Assembly: GCF_004799345.1 (NCBI RefSeq)
Contig: NZ_SSMC01000001.1
Span: 1,054,001-1,118,000 of the forward strand
Direction: 5' to 3'
Length of the DNA stretch: 64,000 bases
From: Robertkochia marina
GTDB lineage: Bacteria; Bacteroidota; Bacteroidia; Flavobacteriales; Flavobacteriaceae
The translations under genes and the position numbers were made by a program. The number at the start of each line of letters is the position of its first letter. The first letter of the stretch is position 1. The notes beneath the pieces are model-generated. The model had not been told where the DNA came from and did no database searches. It saw only the letters and a list, made by a program, of their open reading frames with translations. Of this stretch, positions 34,995-44,296 are shown one piece after another.

Positions 34995-36347
34995 ATGAGA
35001 CTAAAAAATAGCCTGAAGCTGTTTGTTATTTTGTTGTGCCTTTCCGGGATGAATATCTCCCTGGCCCAGCAAAAAAAATGGACCTTGAGGGAGTGTGTAG
35101 AATATGCCATAGAGAATAATATTACCGTACAGCAATTTGAACTCGACCTGGAAAATGCCATGGTTGATAAGAAAGATGCGATCGGGAATTTTGTTCCGAG
35201 TTTAAATGCAAATTCGAGTGTTGGGTTTAATAAGGGTCTTACTATTGACCCGACAACCAACAACTTCGTTACCGAAAATATTGTTTCGGCTAATGCAAGT
35301 GTTTCTTCTAACCTGACCATATTTGACGGGATGCGAAACTTTAATCAGCTCAACAGGGCTAAACTGAGTTCGCTTTCTGCACGCTATCGTTTAGAAGGAA
35401 TGAAAGATGATATCAGGCTTTCAGTTTCCAATGCCTATTTAAGAGTGTTGGCTAACAGAGAAACTGCCAATACCTTTCGAGCCCAGTTCAGGGCTACCGA
35501 ACAGGATCTGAAACGTACCAAGGAGCTGGTAGAGAATGGGGTGCTGCCCGAAGGAGATCTACTCGAGATCGAATCGACCGCTGCTACCCAGGAACAGCAG
35601 ATCATCAATGCAGAAAATAACACACTGATCGCGAGGATCAACCTTGCCCAGTTATTGCAGATCACCGATTATGAGAATTTTGATGTTGTGGATGAGGGAT
35701 ACATCATTCCTGAGTCTAATATTCTTAACTACACTCCGAAAGAGATCTATAACAAGTCGCTGGGGGTGGTTAATGTTATAAAAGCCTCTGAGGTTACTGT
35801 AGAATTAGCCGAGAAAGACCTGTCAATTGCAAAGGGTGCAAGATACCCTACATTGGGAGCGAGTATGAATTACAACACTCGTTATAGTGAGTTAAATGTT
35901 GATGAGAGTTTTAATACTATTCCCTTTGTTGAACAGTTGTGGCTTAATGATGGTATCTCGTATGGTTTCGGATTAAATATTCCGTTTTTGAATGGATTCG
36001 GGGTGAGAAATAATATTGAGCGTCGTCGGATAGCCTTAGACCGTCAACGCCTACAGTATGAAAGTGACAAACTGGATCTGGAGACCAATGTAAACCAGGC
36101 CTATGCCGATGTAAAAGGATCGTATAAATCGTATGAGGCGGCTACCAAATCGGTAGAAGCACGCAGACTGGCGTATCAGTATGCCAAAGAGCGTTATGAT
36201 GTAGGTTTGATGAATAGTTTTGAGTTCAGTCAGGCCCAGGCGCGTCTTGATAATGCTGAGGCAGAATTGATCAGGGCTAAATACAATTATATATTTAATT
36301 TAAAAGTATTAGAATTTTATTTTGGGGTGCCCATAGACGAGTTGTAA
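34995..36347 (+). CDS. TolC-family outer-membrane efflux protein
   Basis: A 450-residue outer-membrane channel. Signal peptide MRLKNSLKLFVILLCLSGMN through LAQ. WTLRECVEYAIENNITVQQF is the classic TolC-family N-terminus. Two repeats each bear long helices, such as NQLNRAKLSSLSARYRLEG, and the C-terminal RYDVGLMNSFEFSQAQARL is conserved. Last member of the ABC efflux operon; tsaB starts only 9 bases later and is probably read through from it. Confidence 0.94.
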   Translation: MRLKNSLKLFVILLCLSGMNISLAQQKKWTLRECVEYAIENNITVQQFELDLENAMVDKKDAIGNFVPSLNANSSVGFNKGLTIDPTTNNFVTENIVSANASVSSNLTIFDGMRNFNQLNRAKLSSLSARYRLEGMKDDIRLSVSNAYLRVLANRETANTFRAQFRATEQDLKRTKELVENGVLPEGDLLEIESTAATQEQQIINAENNTLIARINLAQLLQITDYENFDVVDEGYIIPESNILNYTPKEIYNKSLGVVNVIKASEVTVELAEKDLSIAKGARYPTLGASMNYNTRYSELNVDESFNTIPFVEQLWLNDGISYGFGLNIPFLNGFGVRNNIERRRIALDRQRLQYESDKLDLETNVNQAYADVKGSYKSYEAATKSVEARRLAYQYAKERYDVGLMNSFEFSQAQARLDNAEAELIRAKYNYIFNLKVLEFYFGVPIDEL

Positions 36348-36356
36348 TTTTGCGAC

Positions 36357-37031
36357 ATGGCAACCATTTTAAATATAGAAACAGCCACCACCAATTGTTC
36401 TGTTAGTATTGGCAGGCAAGGGGAGGTGGCTTTTTTACGCGAAACAGCTGGGCAGGGGTATTCACATGCTGAAAATCTACACACCTTTATAAAAGAAGGG
36501 ATGGAAGCATTGCAACTGACCTATGCTGAATTAGACGCCATTGCCGTGAGCATGGGCCCAGGGTCTTACACCGGACTCAGAATAGGAGTCTCGGCGGCTA
36601 AGGGGCTTTGTTTTGCTGCAGATCTTCCGCTTATTGCCATACCCACCCTTGATATCTTAAATGCCCAATTGAAACCTAACGAAGGGTTGGTTATACCCAT
36701 GCTTGATGCCAGACGTATGGAAGTTTATGCGGCTGTTTATGATATTAAAGGCACCCGGGTCGTTGAGACCCGAGCTGTGATCCTTGATGAACATTCTTTC
36801 GGGGAGGAATTGCGCAAGGGGAAGGTGCACTTTTTAGGAAATGCCAGCGAAAAAACTGCTGAAATAATACAGGACCCCAACGCCATCTTTCATACTGACC
36901 TGCAATTACCTTCGGCAAAAGAAATGGCAATGCTTGCAGAACACCGTTTTCAGGAAAATCTGTTTCAGGATGTGGCTTATTTTGAGCCTTATTATTTAAA
37001 GGATTTTATGGTTACTCCTAAAAAAGCCTGA
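36357..37031 (+). CDS. tsaB: tRNA t6A biosynthesis protein TsaB
   Basis: A partner of TsaD in threonylcarbamoylation of A37 in ANN-decoding tRNAs. 224 residues. The N-terminal ASKHA fold is clear: MATILNIETATTNCSVSIGR, then MGPGSYTGLRIGVSAAKGL. TsaB has lost the ATP-binding residues of TsaD and serves as a scaffold. Its stop codon lies in the loop of the terminator hairpin. The enzyme for the first step of the pathway, TsaC, is encoded at 54986-55945. Confidence 0.95.
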   Translation: MATILNIETATTNCSVSIGRQGEVAFLRETAGQGYSHAENLHTFIKEGMEALQLTYAELDAIAVSMGPGSYTGLRIGVSAAKGLCFAADLPLIAIPTLDILNAQLKPNEGLVIPMLDARRMEVYAAVYDIKGTRVVETRAVILDEHSFGEELRKGKVHFLGNASEKTAEIIQDPNAIFHTDLQLPSAKEMAMLAEHRFQENLFQDVAYFEPYYLKDFMVTPKKA

Positions 37032-37047
37032 CCACTTTCGGCTTTTT
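37021..37047. terminator. Bidirectional terminator between tsaB and mscS
   Basis: AAAAAGCC (37021-37028) pairs with GGCTTTTT (37040-37047). The left arm is the end of the tsaB coding region and the stop codon is in the loop. T and A runs make it work for both converging genes. Confidence 0.8.
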
Positions 37048-37049
37048 AT

Positions 37050-37859
37050 CTATTGCTTTCGTATCTGAACCATATGTGGGAAAGGTATTTCCACTCCGGC
37101 CTTGTCAAGGGCTTCCTTACAGGCCTTCAAGCAATCAAAACGGACATCCCAGTAGTCTTCTGTTTTTGCCCATGGCCTTACCACAAAGTTTACCGATGAA
37201 TCTGCCAGGGCTGAAACAGCAACAGTGGGCGCAGGATTTTTAAGGGTTTTCGGGTGTGAGGTAATAGCTTCTATCAGAACTTCCTGAGCCTTTTGAAGAT
37301 CTGATCCGTAATCAACTCCTATTTCCAGATCGACCCTTAGGGTGCCCTTTTTACTGTAGTTTACAATATTACCGTTAGAGAGGGCTCCATTGGGAATAAC
37401 GATCGTCTTATTTTCCGGGGAAATGATCACGGTATTGAAGATCTGGACCTCCTCAACTACACCAAGTTCTCCCTGGGCCTCTATAAGATCACCAACCCTG
37501 ATGGGTTTAAAGATCATGAGAAGGATACCCCCGGCAAAATTGCCAAGTGAGCCTTGCAGCGCCAGACCTATGGCCAAACCTGCAGCGGCAATGATGGCAG
37601 CAAAGGAGGCCGTGCTTACTCCCAGCGTGCCCAAAATGACAATCACCAGTAGTACTTTGAGACCGTACCTTAAGAAATTTAGAAGAAACTTGGTCAGACT
37701 AATATCGTACTCCCGATTCTCCATCAGGTGTTTAGATACTTTTACAATTCGCTTGATGAGCCAGGAACCTATGATCCATATAAGGATGGCTCCGATGATC
37801 TTCGGACCGTAGAGAATTATAGCATCAATACCTTTGTCTAACCAATTTTCCAATTCCAT
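37050..37859 (-). CDS. MscS-family mechanosensitive channel 1
   Basis: A 269-residue inner-membrane channel that opens under membrane tension to release solutes on hypo-osmotic shock. The pore helix is the typical Ala/Gly-rich FAAIIAAAGLAIGLALQGSL, followed by NFAGGILLMIFKPIRVGDLI and the cytoplasmic beta domain (VIPNGALSNGNIVNYSKKGT). Short form, close to E. coli MscS. It follows a closely related paralogue on the same strand (37930-38769), with 70 bases between them. Confidence 0.95.
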   Translation of the reverse strand: MELENWLDKGIDAIILYGPKIIGAILIWIIGSWLIKRIVKVSKHLMENREYDISLTKFLLNFLRYGLKVLLVIVILGTLGVSTASFAAIIAAAGLAIGLALQGSLGNFAGGILLMIFKPIRVGDLIEAQGELGVVEEVQIFNTVIISPENKTIVIPNGALSNGNIVNYSKKGTLRVDLEIGVDYGSDLQKAQEVLIEAITSHPKTLKNPAPTVAVSALADSSVNFVVRPWAKTEDYWDVRFDCLKACKEALDKAGVEIPFPHMVQIRKQ

Positions 37860-37929
37860 AATAGTAATTTTAAGGTTTAGTGATTAATAACCTGCAATGG
37901 AAGGGAAAGCAATCTGGTATTTGGGGAGA

Positions 37930-38769
37930 TTAAGCTTTTTTCTGGATCTCTACCATGTGTGGGAACGGTATCTCAATACCTTCGGCATCAAAGCGCATCT
38001 TGGCTTCTTCAATAATATGCCAGCGGCAATCCCAGAAATCAGCATTGGTGGCCCAATAACGCAATGATAAATTCACAGAACTCTCTGCAAGTTCGGCTAC
38101 CATGACTTGCGGAGCAGGGTCTTTCATGACCTTGTCAAAGTTATTTACTATATCTGTGAGTATTTCTTTAGCTTTCTTTATGTCAGAATCATAACTGATC
38201 CCAAAGGTCAGGTTTTCCCTTCTGGTGTTCTCAGCACTGTAGTTGAGAATGTTGTCATTGGCAAGCTTACCATTAGGTATAATGGCGATCTGATTGCCGA
38301 AAGTACTCAGACGTGTATTGATAATGCCTATTTCCTTAACAGTTCCTGACATGCCCTGGGCCTCAATAAAATCGCCCACTCTGAAGGGTTTAAAGATCAG
38401 GATCAATACGCCTCCGGCAAAATTAGACATAGAGCCCTGCAAAGCAAGACCAATGGCCAGACCGGCAGCAGCGATGATTGCGGCAAAAGAAGTGGTTTCT
38501 ATCCCGAAGGTGCCTAAAATGGCAACAATTAATAAGATCTTTAGTGACCAACTGATAAGGTTTTTCAAAAATCCGCGCAAACTGGATTCGTAATCGCGTT
38601 TGGCCATGATCTTATCGGCAATTCTTACAACACGGCCAATAAGCCATCCCCCGATAATATAGATAGCAATAGCGGCGAGGACCTTAAGGGCTATAGCTTG
38701 CAGATCAATATTTTGAATGAATTCAAGAGCTTTTTCCAGAAAATCGTTTGATTGAGTGCTTTCTTGCAT
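37930..38769 (-). CDS. MscS-family mechanosensitive channel 2
   Basis: A 279-residue paralogue of the neighbour at 37050-37859. Identical pore-helix segment FAAIIAAAGLAIGLALQGS, then NFAGGVLILIFKPFRVGDFI. The N-terminus is a little longer. The pair is a tandem duplication that has since diverged, as seen in the cytoplasmic domains (FGNQIAIIPNGKLANDN here, PENKTIVIPNGALSNGN there). Together they may form mixed channels or set two tension thresholds; this is inference. Confidence 0.95.
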   Translation of the reverse strand: MQESTQSNDFLEKALEFIQNIDLQAIALKVLAAIAIYIIGGWLIGRVVRIADKIMAKRDYESSLRGFLKNLISWSLKILLIVAILGTFGIETTSFAAIIAAAGLAIGLALQGSMSNFAGGVLILIFKPFRVGDFIEAQGMSGTVKEIGIINTRLSTFGNQIAIIPNGKLANDNILNYSAENTRRENLTFGISYDSDIKKAKEILTDIVNNFDKVMKDPAPQVMVAELAESSVNLSLRYWATNADFWDCRWHIIEEAKMRFDAEGIEIPFPHMVEIQKKA

Positions 38770-38845
38770 AATAGAATTTTTAACAAATTTAAGAAAACTA
38801 CTTACAAACCCGATTAAATAACCTGTTAAACAGCGATTAAGGTCG

Positions 38846-40879
38846 TTATTTTGAGCTATTTGTAACCTGTTTTAAGCAAGACGAAAGATCAGAGACCGGG
38901 AGGTCACATCGTTGATCGCGACAAACATAGAACAGTTCTTTTCCGTTTTGAAAACGCCCATTTAGCAGGGGTATATTACTGGGTATCTCTGCATGAGCAA
39001 CCACCACGTTGGGGAGGTAGGTTTTCTGGATTTCCAGGGTGTGTTGCATGGCATTGCTCCCGGTAATTGCAATTTCGAATGCAGGGTAGGTAAATTTCAG
39101 GGCCAGGTGAAGCCAGTTGGCATGACTATACCCGTAAGACCTCATATCATCCTTCATACGCACCAACATGGCCTCTGAAAGGTTCAAGTAGGCGGTATTG
39201 CCGAAAATAGTACCCAGGGTATGCAGGTTGTGGGCCATGACCGAATTCGAAGCAGGGATCACATTGTCACTTTTCTCAACAGGAGTATTTATGAGGCCGG
39301 GTTCGTTCTTTGAGGTGAACCCAAACATTTTGTGCTTCTCATTAAAGAAATTATCAAGAGTATAGTTACACAGGTCTCTGGCCCGAATCAAATAGTTTTC
39401 ACCACAGCCTGCCTGGTAGAGAAGAATGTAGGCCTCTATCAGAAAACAGTAATCTTCCAGGAACCCCGATATAGCAGCCTTCCCCTTTCTAAAGCTGTGC
39501 AGCAAGCTGTTATCGTTACTGAACATATGCTGCTCGAGAAAGGTAATATTACGAAGCGCGGTTTCCAGGTATTTGTTTTCACCTGTAGCCAGGAAGGCAT
39601 TAACGAGTCCGGTTATAGCCATCGCATTCCAGGAGGTCAGGCACTTGTCATCAAGACCGGGATGTGGTCTATTACTTCTTGCAGAAAGAAGCTTGCCGGT
39701 CATACTTTTAACGAGTTCGTCAAATTCGGTGCTATCCATACCCTTATCAGCAGCGATACTGCCGAAGTCTGAGCTTCGGAATAATACATAGCGTCCGTTT
39801 TCCCAATATCCTTTAGCATTGATATTAAATACCGTTCTGAAGATCTCAAGATCTTCACCCAAAAGTTCTTCCAATTCCTTCTCGGTCCAGGTATAAAATG
39901 CCCCTTCTTCCTGAACACCCTTTTCATTTAGACTGTCGGCATCAAGACTGGAATAAAACTCTCCTTTAGGCCCTGTAAGTTCTCTGCTAATAAATGAATG
40001 TATGCCATCAATAACACTTAGGTATTCAGGATCCTTATACTTTTTATAGGCCAGGGCATAAACAGATAATAGCTGGGCATTGTCATACAACATCATTTCA
40101 AAATGGGGAATATGCCACCTGTTATCAGTGGAATACCGTGCAAATCCGCCCCCCAGCTGGTCGTAAACACCTCCATGGGCAATTTTTTTCAGGGTGGTTT
40201 CAAGATGTGATTCTGTAAATTCGTCTTTCTCCAGGTGGGTGTAGGCGAGCATGAAATTGAGGTTTACTGGCATCATGAATTTTGGGGCTCCCTTTCTGCC
40301 ACCATACTCCTGATCCATATATTGTTTCCAATGTTGAACTGCGGTATGTAACAAGTCCTTTCCCGGAAGGTCACTATCGGCAGGGGGGTTTAAACTATTC
40401 AGAACCCCTATGCCTTCGGTTAACCGCGAGGCGTAATCCTCAACTTTATCACGTTCGTTTTGGTAGAGTTCCCCAAGTTGTTTTAAAACAGATACCCATT
40501 GTTCTTTTTTAAGATAGGTGGCTCCCCAGAAAGGTCTTCCATCAGGAAGGGCAACAATATTCATGGGCCAGCCTCCGCTGTTGGTCATGATCTGCAGGGC
40601 CGACATATACACCTGATCGATATCAGGACGTTCTTCCCGATCTACCTTGATATTGATGAAGTTTTCATTCATAACCTGTGCTACCGCTGGATCTTCAAAG
40701 CATTCCTTTTCCATGACATGACACCAGTGGCATGCGGCGTAACCAACACTAATAAGGATTGGCTTATTCAAGGCTTTGGCCTTTTGAAGCGTTTCGTCGT
40801 TCCAGACTTGCCAATGTACCGGATTACCGGCATGTTGTAAAAGGTACGGACTATTTGAAGTGTGAAGTTCGTTGGTCAT
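38846..40879 (-). CDS. SPATA20/YyaL-type protein: thioredoxin-like domain plus (alpha/alpha)6 barrel
   Basis: A 677-residue cytoplasmic protein. The N-terminal DUF255 thioredoxin-like domain has the strict family motif GYAACHWCHVMEKECFED near residue 45, after SPYLLQHAGNPVHWQ. The rest is a glycoside-hydrolase-like six-hairpin barrel (HIPHFEMMLYDNAQLLSVYA, then KCLTSWNAMAITGLVNAFL). Related proteins occur from bacteria to mammals; the biochemical activity is unknown. It stands alone between mscS and dodecin and has no signal peptide. Confidence 0.93.
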   Translation of the reverse strand: MTNELHTSNSPYLLQHAGNPVHWQVWNDETLQKAKALNKPILISVGYAACHWCHVMEKECFEDPAVAQVMNENFINIKVDREERPDIDQVYMSALQIMTNSGGWPMNIVALPDGRPFWGATYLKKEQWVSVLKQLGELYQNERDKVEDYASRLTEGIGVLNSLNPPADSDLPGKDLLHTAVQHWKQYMDQEYGGRKGAPKFMMPVNLNFMLAYTHLEKDEFTESHLETTLKKIAHGGVYDQLGGGFARYSTDNRWHIPHFEMMLYDNAQLLSVYALAYKKYKDPEYLSVIDGIHSFISRELTGPKGEFYSSLDADSLNEKGVQEEGAFYTWTEKELEELLGEDLEIFRTVFNINAKGYWENGRYVLFRSSDFGSIAADKGMDSTEFDELVKSMTGKLLSARSNRPHPGLDDKCLTSWNAMAITGLVNAFLATGENKYLETALRNITFLEQHMFSNDNSLLHSFRKGKAAISGFLEDYCFLIEAYILLYQAGCGENYLIRARDLCNYTLDNFFNEKHKMFGFTSKNEPGLINTPVEKSDNVIPASNSVMAHNLHTLGTIFGNTAYLNLSEAMLVRMKDDMRSYGYSHANWLHLALKFTYPAFEIAITGSNAMQHTLEIQKTYLPNVVVAHAEIPSNIPLLNGRFQNGKELFYVCRDQRCDLPVSDLSSCLKQVTNSSK

Positions 40880-40896
40880 ATATAGATTTTTTCTAC

Positions 40897-40922
40897 AAAA
40901 AAAACGTCCCTCCCGGGACGTT
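40897..40922 (-). terminator. Terminator downstream of dodecin (minus strand)
   Basis: AACGTCCC, loop TCCC, GGGACGTT (40903-40922) next to an A run on the plus strand (40897-40904), which is a T run when read on the minus strand. Confidence 0.88.
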
Positions 40923-40946
40923 GATCAATAGATTCCCTTCATGGAA

Positions 40947-41147
40947 TTATTTTATACCAAAGGTAATCTTGACATTTACCCGGTAAGACTGGATCTCTCC
41001 ATCCTTGATCGTGGCACTTTGTTCATTAATATACACCGATTTTATATTATCAACAGAATTAGAGGCTTTCTCTACAGCCTTCTTTGCTGCATCTTCCCAG
41101 CTTTTATCAGAATCGGCCAGTACTTCAATAACTTTTAAAACAGACAT
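40947..41147 (-). CDS. Dodecin
   Basis: A 66-residue dodecameric flavin-binding protein that stores or buffers flavins. The whole chain matches the family: MSVLKVIEVLADSDKSWEDA, VEKASNSVDNIKSVYI, and the C-terminal strand YRVNVKITFGIK. The flavin-stacking Trp is at position 17. It has its own terminator and is divergent from the PhoU-like gene at 41352. Confidence 0.93.
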   Translation of the reverse strand: MSVLKVIEVLADSDKSWEDAAKKAVEKASNSVDNIKSVYINEQSATIKDGEIQSYRVNVKITFGIK

Positions 41148-41351
41148 TGGTTTTGATTTTTAGGTTGAACAATACGTATTAGCAATAAAGATAATGATTC
41201 ATATCTGAAATAAAGATAAAGCACTGTAAAACAAATAGTTAAAAGCTTAGCGCTCTTAAGTTAATTATTATTTAATGTTACGGAAACAGCTCTTTTTCAA
41301 GACTGTAACACTTTTGCACTATTAATACAGCGGCTGAATTACTTCTGTGAT

Positions 41352-42179
41352 ATGATCTTTTCTCCATTTGTCAAATACTATATTCCCTTATTTGCCGGGA
41401 GAATACTGCGTATTTTTTCCTGTGCTATTAATGGTACAAATGGATGGTTCATTCTGATGTTGACCATACTATGTCTGGGTGTTGCAGTTTATTTATTGAC
41501 AACAAGGAAACCACTCTTGAAGAGAAGAGGTTACAGGCTTGATGAACTAGATACTTGGGTGCCCGGCGCATCAGGCAGGATGAGGCAGGTGATCATGGAG
41601 GTCAGCATGATCTACACGGATACGATAGGAGGGTTGGCCATAAAAGATCCTGAGGACCTGCAAAAAAATATGGTCAAACTATCGGCCCTGGAAGCAGAAA
41701 TTGGTCAAATATCGGAAGAAATAAGGGCTGTTCTTTGTTCATCGGAAAAGACCTCTGTAAAGATCGGTAAACCCTATATTTCCATTTTAGATCATCTACA
41801 GGGCATGATCAGATCGGTAGGAAATATTACTGCTGATAGTTATGACCATCTACTTAACCATCATCGTAATTTAAGCTTCAATCAGATCAGGGAGCTCAGG
41901 AGAATATACGAGCGTTCTGAATGTGTTTTTGAGTTGTTAAACGCTTATTTTGAAAACAGGAGGCCGAAGAACATACAAAGAGACCTGGAGGAGTCTTTTT
42001 CATTATTTAAGTATGTTTCGGGACTTACCAAAACGCAGAAGGTACGGTTGAAAGATGACCGGATCGTGGCATCTAACATAAAACTTTATGTTAACCTTCT
42101 AAAAGACACCCGCGATCTGATCGGTAATACTGTAAATCTGATATGCTTACTTTACGGGCTTCCCCCGACAAAACCGTAA
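41352..42179 (+). CDS. Free-standing PhoU-like helical protein with one membrane anchor
   Basis: A 275-residue protein. One clear transmembrane helix near residues 32-50 (WFILMLTILCLGVAVYLL) is followed by a cytoplasmic all-helical part. From LKRRGYRLDELDTWVPGASG on, it resembles the C-terminal PhoU-like domain attached to Bacteroidota PiT phosphate permeases: SMIYTDTIGGLAIKDPEDLQ, LDHLQGMIRSVGNITADSYD, LNHHRNLSFNQIRELRRIYE and YVNLLKDTRDLIGNTVNL. The permease helices themselves are missing, so it may regulate a phosphate carrier elsewhere, or be a remnant that kept its reading frame. Homology is my recognition, not a search result. Confidence 0.65.
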   Translation: MIFSPFVKYYIPLFAGRILRIFSCAINGTNGWFILMLTILCLGVAVYLLTTRKPLLKRRGYRLDELDTWVPGASGRMRQVIMEVSMIYTDTIGGLAIKDPEDLQKNMVKLSALEAEIGQISEEIRAVLCSSEKTSVKIGKPYISILDHLQGMIRSVGNITADSYDHLLNHHRNLSFNQIRELRRIYERSECVFELLNAYFENRRPKNIQRDLEESFSLFKYVSGLTKTQKVRLKDDRIVASNIKLYVNLLKDTRDLIGNTVNLICLLYGLPPTKP

Positions 42180-42192
42180 GGTCAAAAAAATA

Positions 42193-42218
42193 AAAAAGCC
42201 GCATTCTTGCGGCTTTTT
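42193..42218. terminator. Bidirectional terminator between the PhoU-like gene and nfu
   Basis: AAAAAGCCGCA (42193-42203), loop TTCT, TGCGGCTTTTT (42208-42218). It serves both converging genes. Confidence 0.92.
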
Positions 42219-42235
42219 ATATTGTGGTATATGTT

Positions 42236-43165
42236 TTAGCCGTTTATGGCGATAACCTCATTTACTTTTTCATTGAGCATATTCTTCAACATAGTCTCGA
42301 TTCCGTTCTTCAGGGTAAAAGTAGAAGAAGGGCAACCGCTGCAGGCTCCCTGGAGTATTACCTTCACTGTTCCTGACGCTTCATCGTAGGAGTCGAACAT
42401 GATATTTCCTCCATCGCTGGCAACGGCCGGCTTTACGTATTCTTCTAAAATGGCAACGATCTGCTGTGAGGTATCATCAAGACCGGAAAGATCGGGTCGG
42501 GCTGGCGAAGCGGCTGCTGATGCCGCAGTATCGGCCGATTGACCGGGTTGTACGCTTACAGCCTCATCACTAACAATGGTCTTTCCTTCTTCGAGATAGC
42601 TTCTCAGGAATTCTCTGAGTTCCATGGCAACATCATTCCACTCAGCAATATCATATTTCAATACTGAAACATAATTTTCGTCGATGAATACCTCTTTCAC
42701 GAATGGAAAATGAAATAATCCGGTTGCTAATGGTGAGGGTTTAGCTTCTTCGATGTTCTTAAATTCATACGGAGCCAATACCAGCTTTTTATTAACCACA
42801 AATTTCATGGCAGCAGGGTTCGGCGTAGACTCGGCATAAACCGTTACAGGAACTTTTTCATTAGAGTCCTGGTTAATAAATACAGGCTCTCCTGAATTCA
42901 GGTAATTTTCTATCTGTTCTGCCACCTCTTCCTGAACATCGGGCCACTGTACGATATCGTAGCGCTCTATGGCAATGAAATTTCCGGAGATGTAAACTGT
43001 TTTTGTAAAAGGCAGATAAAACAATTGCTTGGCCAGAGGCGAGTTGGCTGCTTCATCTACATTCCTGAATTCGTAGTTTTTATCTCTTGAAATAAACTTG
43101 TTAGCTTCAAACTTTACAATAGCAGGCCTGTTAGTAGGCTTTATTTGGATCTCTATCTTATTCAT
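42236..43165 (-). CDS. Nfu-type iron-sulfur cluster carrier with duplicated N-domain
   Basis: A 309-residue protein. Two copies of the Nfu N-terminal domain are seen: residues 1-95 (NRPAIVKFEANKFISRD, LFYLPFTKTVYISGNF) and about 105-200 (STPNPAAMKFVVNKKLV, LFHFPFVKEVFIDENY). A low-complexity Ala/Ser linker leads to the C-terminal NifU domain with the cluster-binding CxxC (GACSGCPSSTFTLKNGIE). It carries and delivers [4Fe-4S] clusters. A -7-like TAATTTTG (minus strand, 43182-43189) lies just upstream. The second N-domain has the conserved TPNP that the first lacks. Confidence 0.92.
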   Translation of the reverse strand: MNKIEIQIKPTNRPAIVKFEANKFISRDKNYEFRNVDEAANSPLAKQLFYLPFTKTVYISGNFIAIERYDIVQWPDVQEEVAEQIENYLNSGEPVFINQDSNEKVPVTVYAESTPNPAAMKFVVNKKLVLAPYEFKNIEEAKPSPLATGLFHFPFVKEVFIDENYVSVLKYDIAEWNDVAMELREFLRSYLEEGKTIVSDEAVSVQPGQSADTAASAAASPARPDLSGLDDTSQQIVAILEEYVKPAVASDGGNIMFDSYDEASGTVKVILQGACSGCPSSTFTLKNGIETMLKNMLNEKVNEVIAING

Positions 43166-43211
43166 TAACTATATTTTGGTGCAAAATTACAAAATCACTG
43201 GCGAACTGTCT

Positions 43212-43219
43212 TATATTTG
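43212..43219 (+). promoter_or_regulatory. -7 element TATATTTG before the PorP/SprF gene
   Basis: TATATTTG fits TAnnTTTG and lies 34 bases before the ATG at 43254. It is back to back with the nfu -7 element. No good -33 is seen. Confidence 0.5.
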
Positions 43220-43253
43220 AGATGGTTCTGTTTGAACAGTAATCTCAACCCGG

Positions 43254-44252
43254 ATGGCCATTTCTAAATTAACGGCACTGTTCCTTTTCTTCCTGCTCCC
43301 TGTTTTGTGTTCCAGCCAGGAGGGACTCCCGGTATATCACGATTATCTTTCTGATAACTGGTACCTGATACATCCGGCTATGGCCGGTGCGGGCCAGGGA
43401 GGGAAGGTGCGACTTACCGCCCGAAAGCAATGGTTTGACGCAAAACGTGCTCCCAACTTACAAACACTTAATGCTCATATGCGAATAAGCGACCGCAGCG
43501 GGGCAGGGATCATTCTCTTAAATGATGAGAATGGCTATCACTCTCAAACCGGAATAAAACTTACCTATGCACATCACCTTCGGTTTTCCAGAGATCTGAT
43601 TGACCTCCATCAGCTTTCTTTTGGATTGAATGTTGGACTACTGCAAAGCCGGTTAGATGAATCTGAGTTTATGTCTCTGGTTCCCGACCCTATAGTAAGT
43701 GGTGGTAACCTGCAGAGTACATACTACAACGTTGACCTCGGTTTATCCTATCATTTCCTTGAATTCTTCTTTCACGTTACCCTTAAAAATCTCCTGGGTA
43801 CAGGGAGAGACCTTTACACCGTTGAAGAGATCGATAACCTGAGGCGATACCTGGTGACTTCAGGATACGTTTTCGGAAAAAATTCGTGGCAATATGAACC
43901 ATCGGTACTGTTTCAATATGCAGACTATACCCGTGAGTCTATGGCTGACCTTAATTTCAAGGTATACAAGCAGCTCACAGGTATAACACTCTGGGGAGGG
44001 ATGTCGTACAGAACCAGTCTTGAATCCGGAAGCAAAGCAGCATTGAATGCAGCAACTTATGGACAGGGCCTTGATCTGTTAACCGCTCTTGCAGGTTTTA
44101 ATTACGGGAATTTTATGTTTTCGTACACCTATTCTTATCAGACAGGAGATGCTATATTTGATGCCGGGGGATTTCATCAGATAACCCTGGGTTACGATTT
44201 CTTAAAAGGTAAACAACCTTATGATTGTAAATGCCCGGCAGTAAATTACTGA
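43254..44252 (+). CDS. PorP/SprF family type IX secretion outer-membrane protein
   Basis: A 332-residue outer-membrane beta-barrel. Signal peptide MAISKLTALFLFFLLPVLCSS. Family features: YLSDNWYLIHPAMAGAGQGG near the N-terminus, RKQWFDAKRAPNLQTLNAH, LTYAHHLRF, and an aromatic end (GFHQITLGYDFLKGK). PorP/SprF proteins dock or help export type IX substrates, often a specific adhesin encoded next door. No large adhesin gene lies beside this one, so its partner must be elsewhere. SprA is also in this window. Confidence 0.92.
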   Translation: MAISKLTALFLFFLLPVLCSSQEGLPVYHDYLSDNWYLIHPAMAGAGQGGKVRLTARKQWFDAKRAPNLQTLNAHMRISDRSGAGIILLNDENGYHSQTGIKLTYAHHLRFSRDLIDLHQLSFGLNVGLLQSRLDESEFMSLVPDPIVSGGNLQSTYYNVDLGLSYHFLEFFFHVTLKNLLGTGRDLYTVEEIDNLRRYLVTSGYVFGKNSWQYEPSVLFQYADYTRESMADLNFKVYKQLTGITLWGGMSYRTSLESGSKAALNAATYGQGLDLLTALAGFNYGNFMFSYTYSYQTGDAIFDAGGFHQITLGYDFLKGKQPYDCKCPAVNY

Positions 44253-44296
44253 TGTGATCCTTGAAAAAAGATCTACAACCAGATAAAATTTCGACT

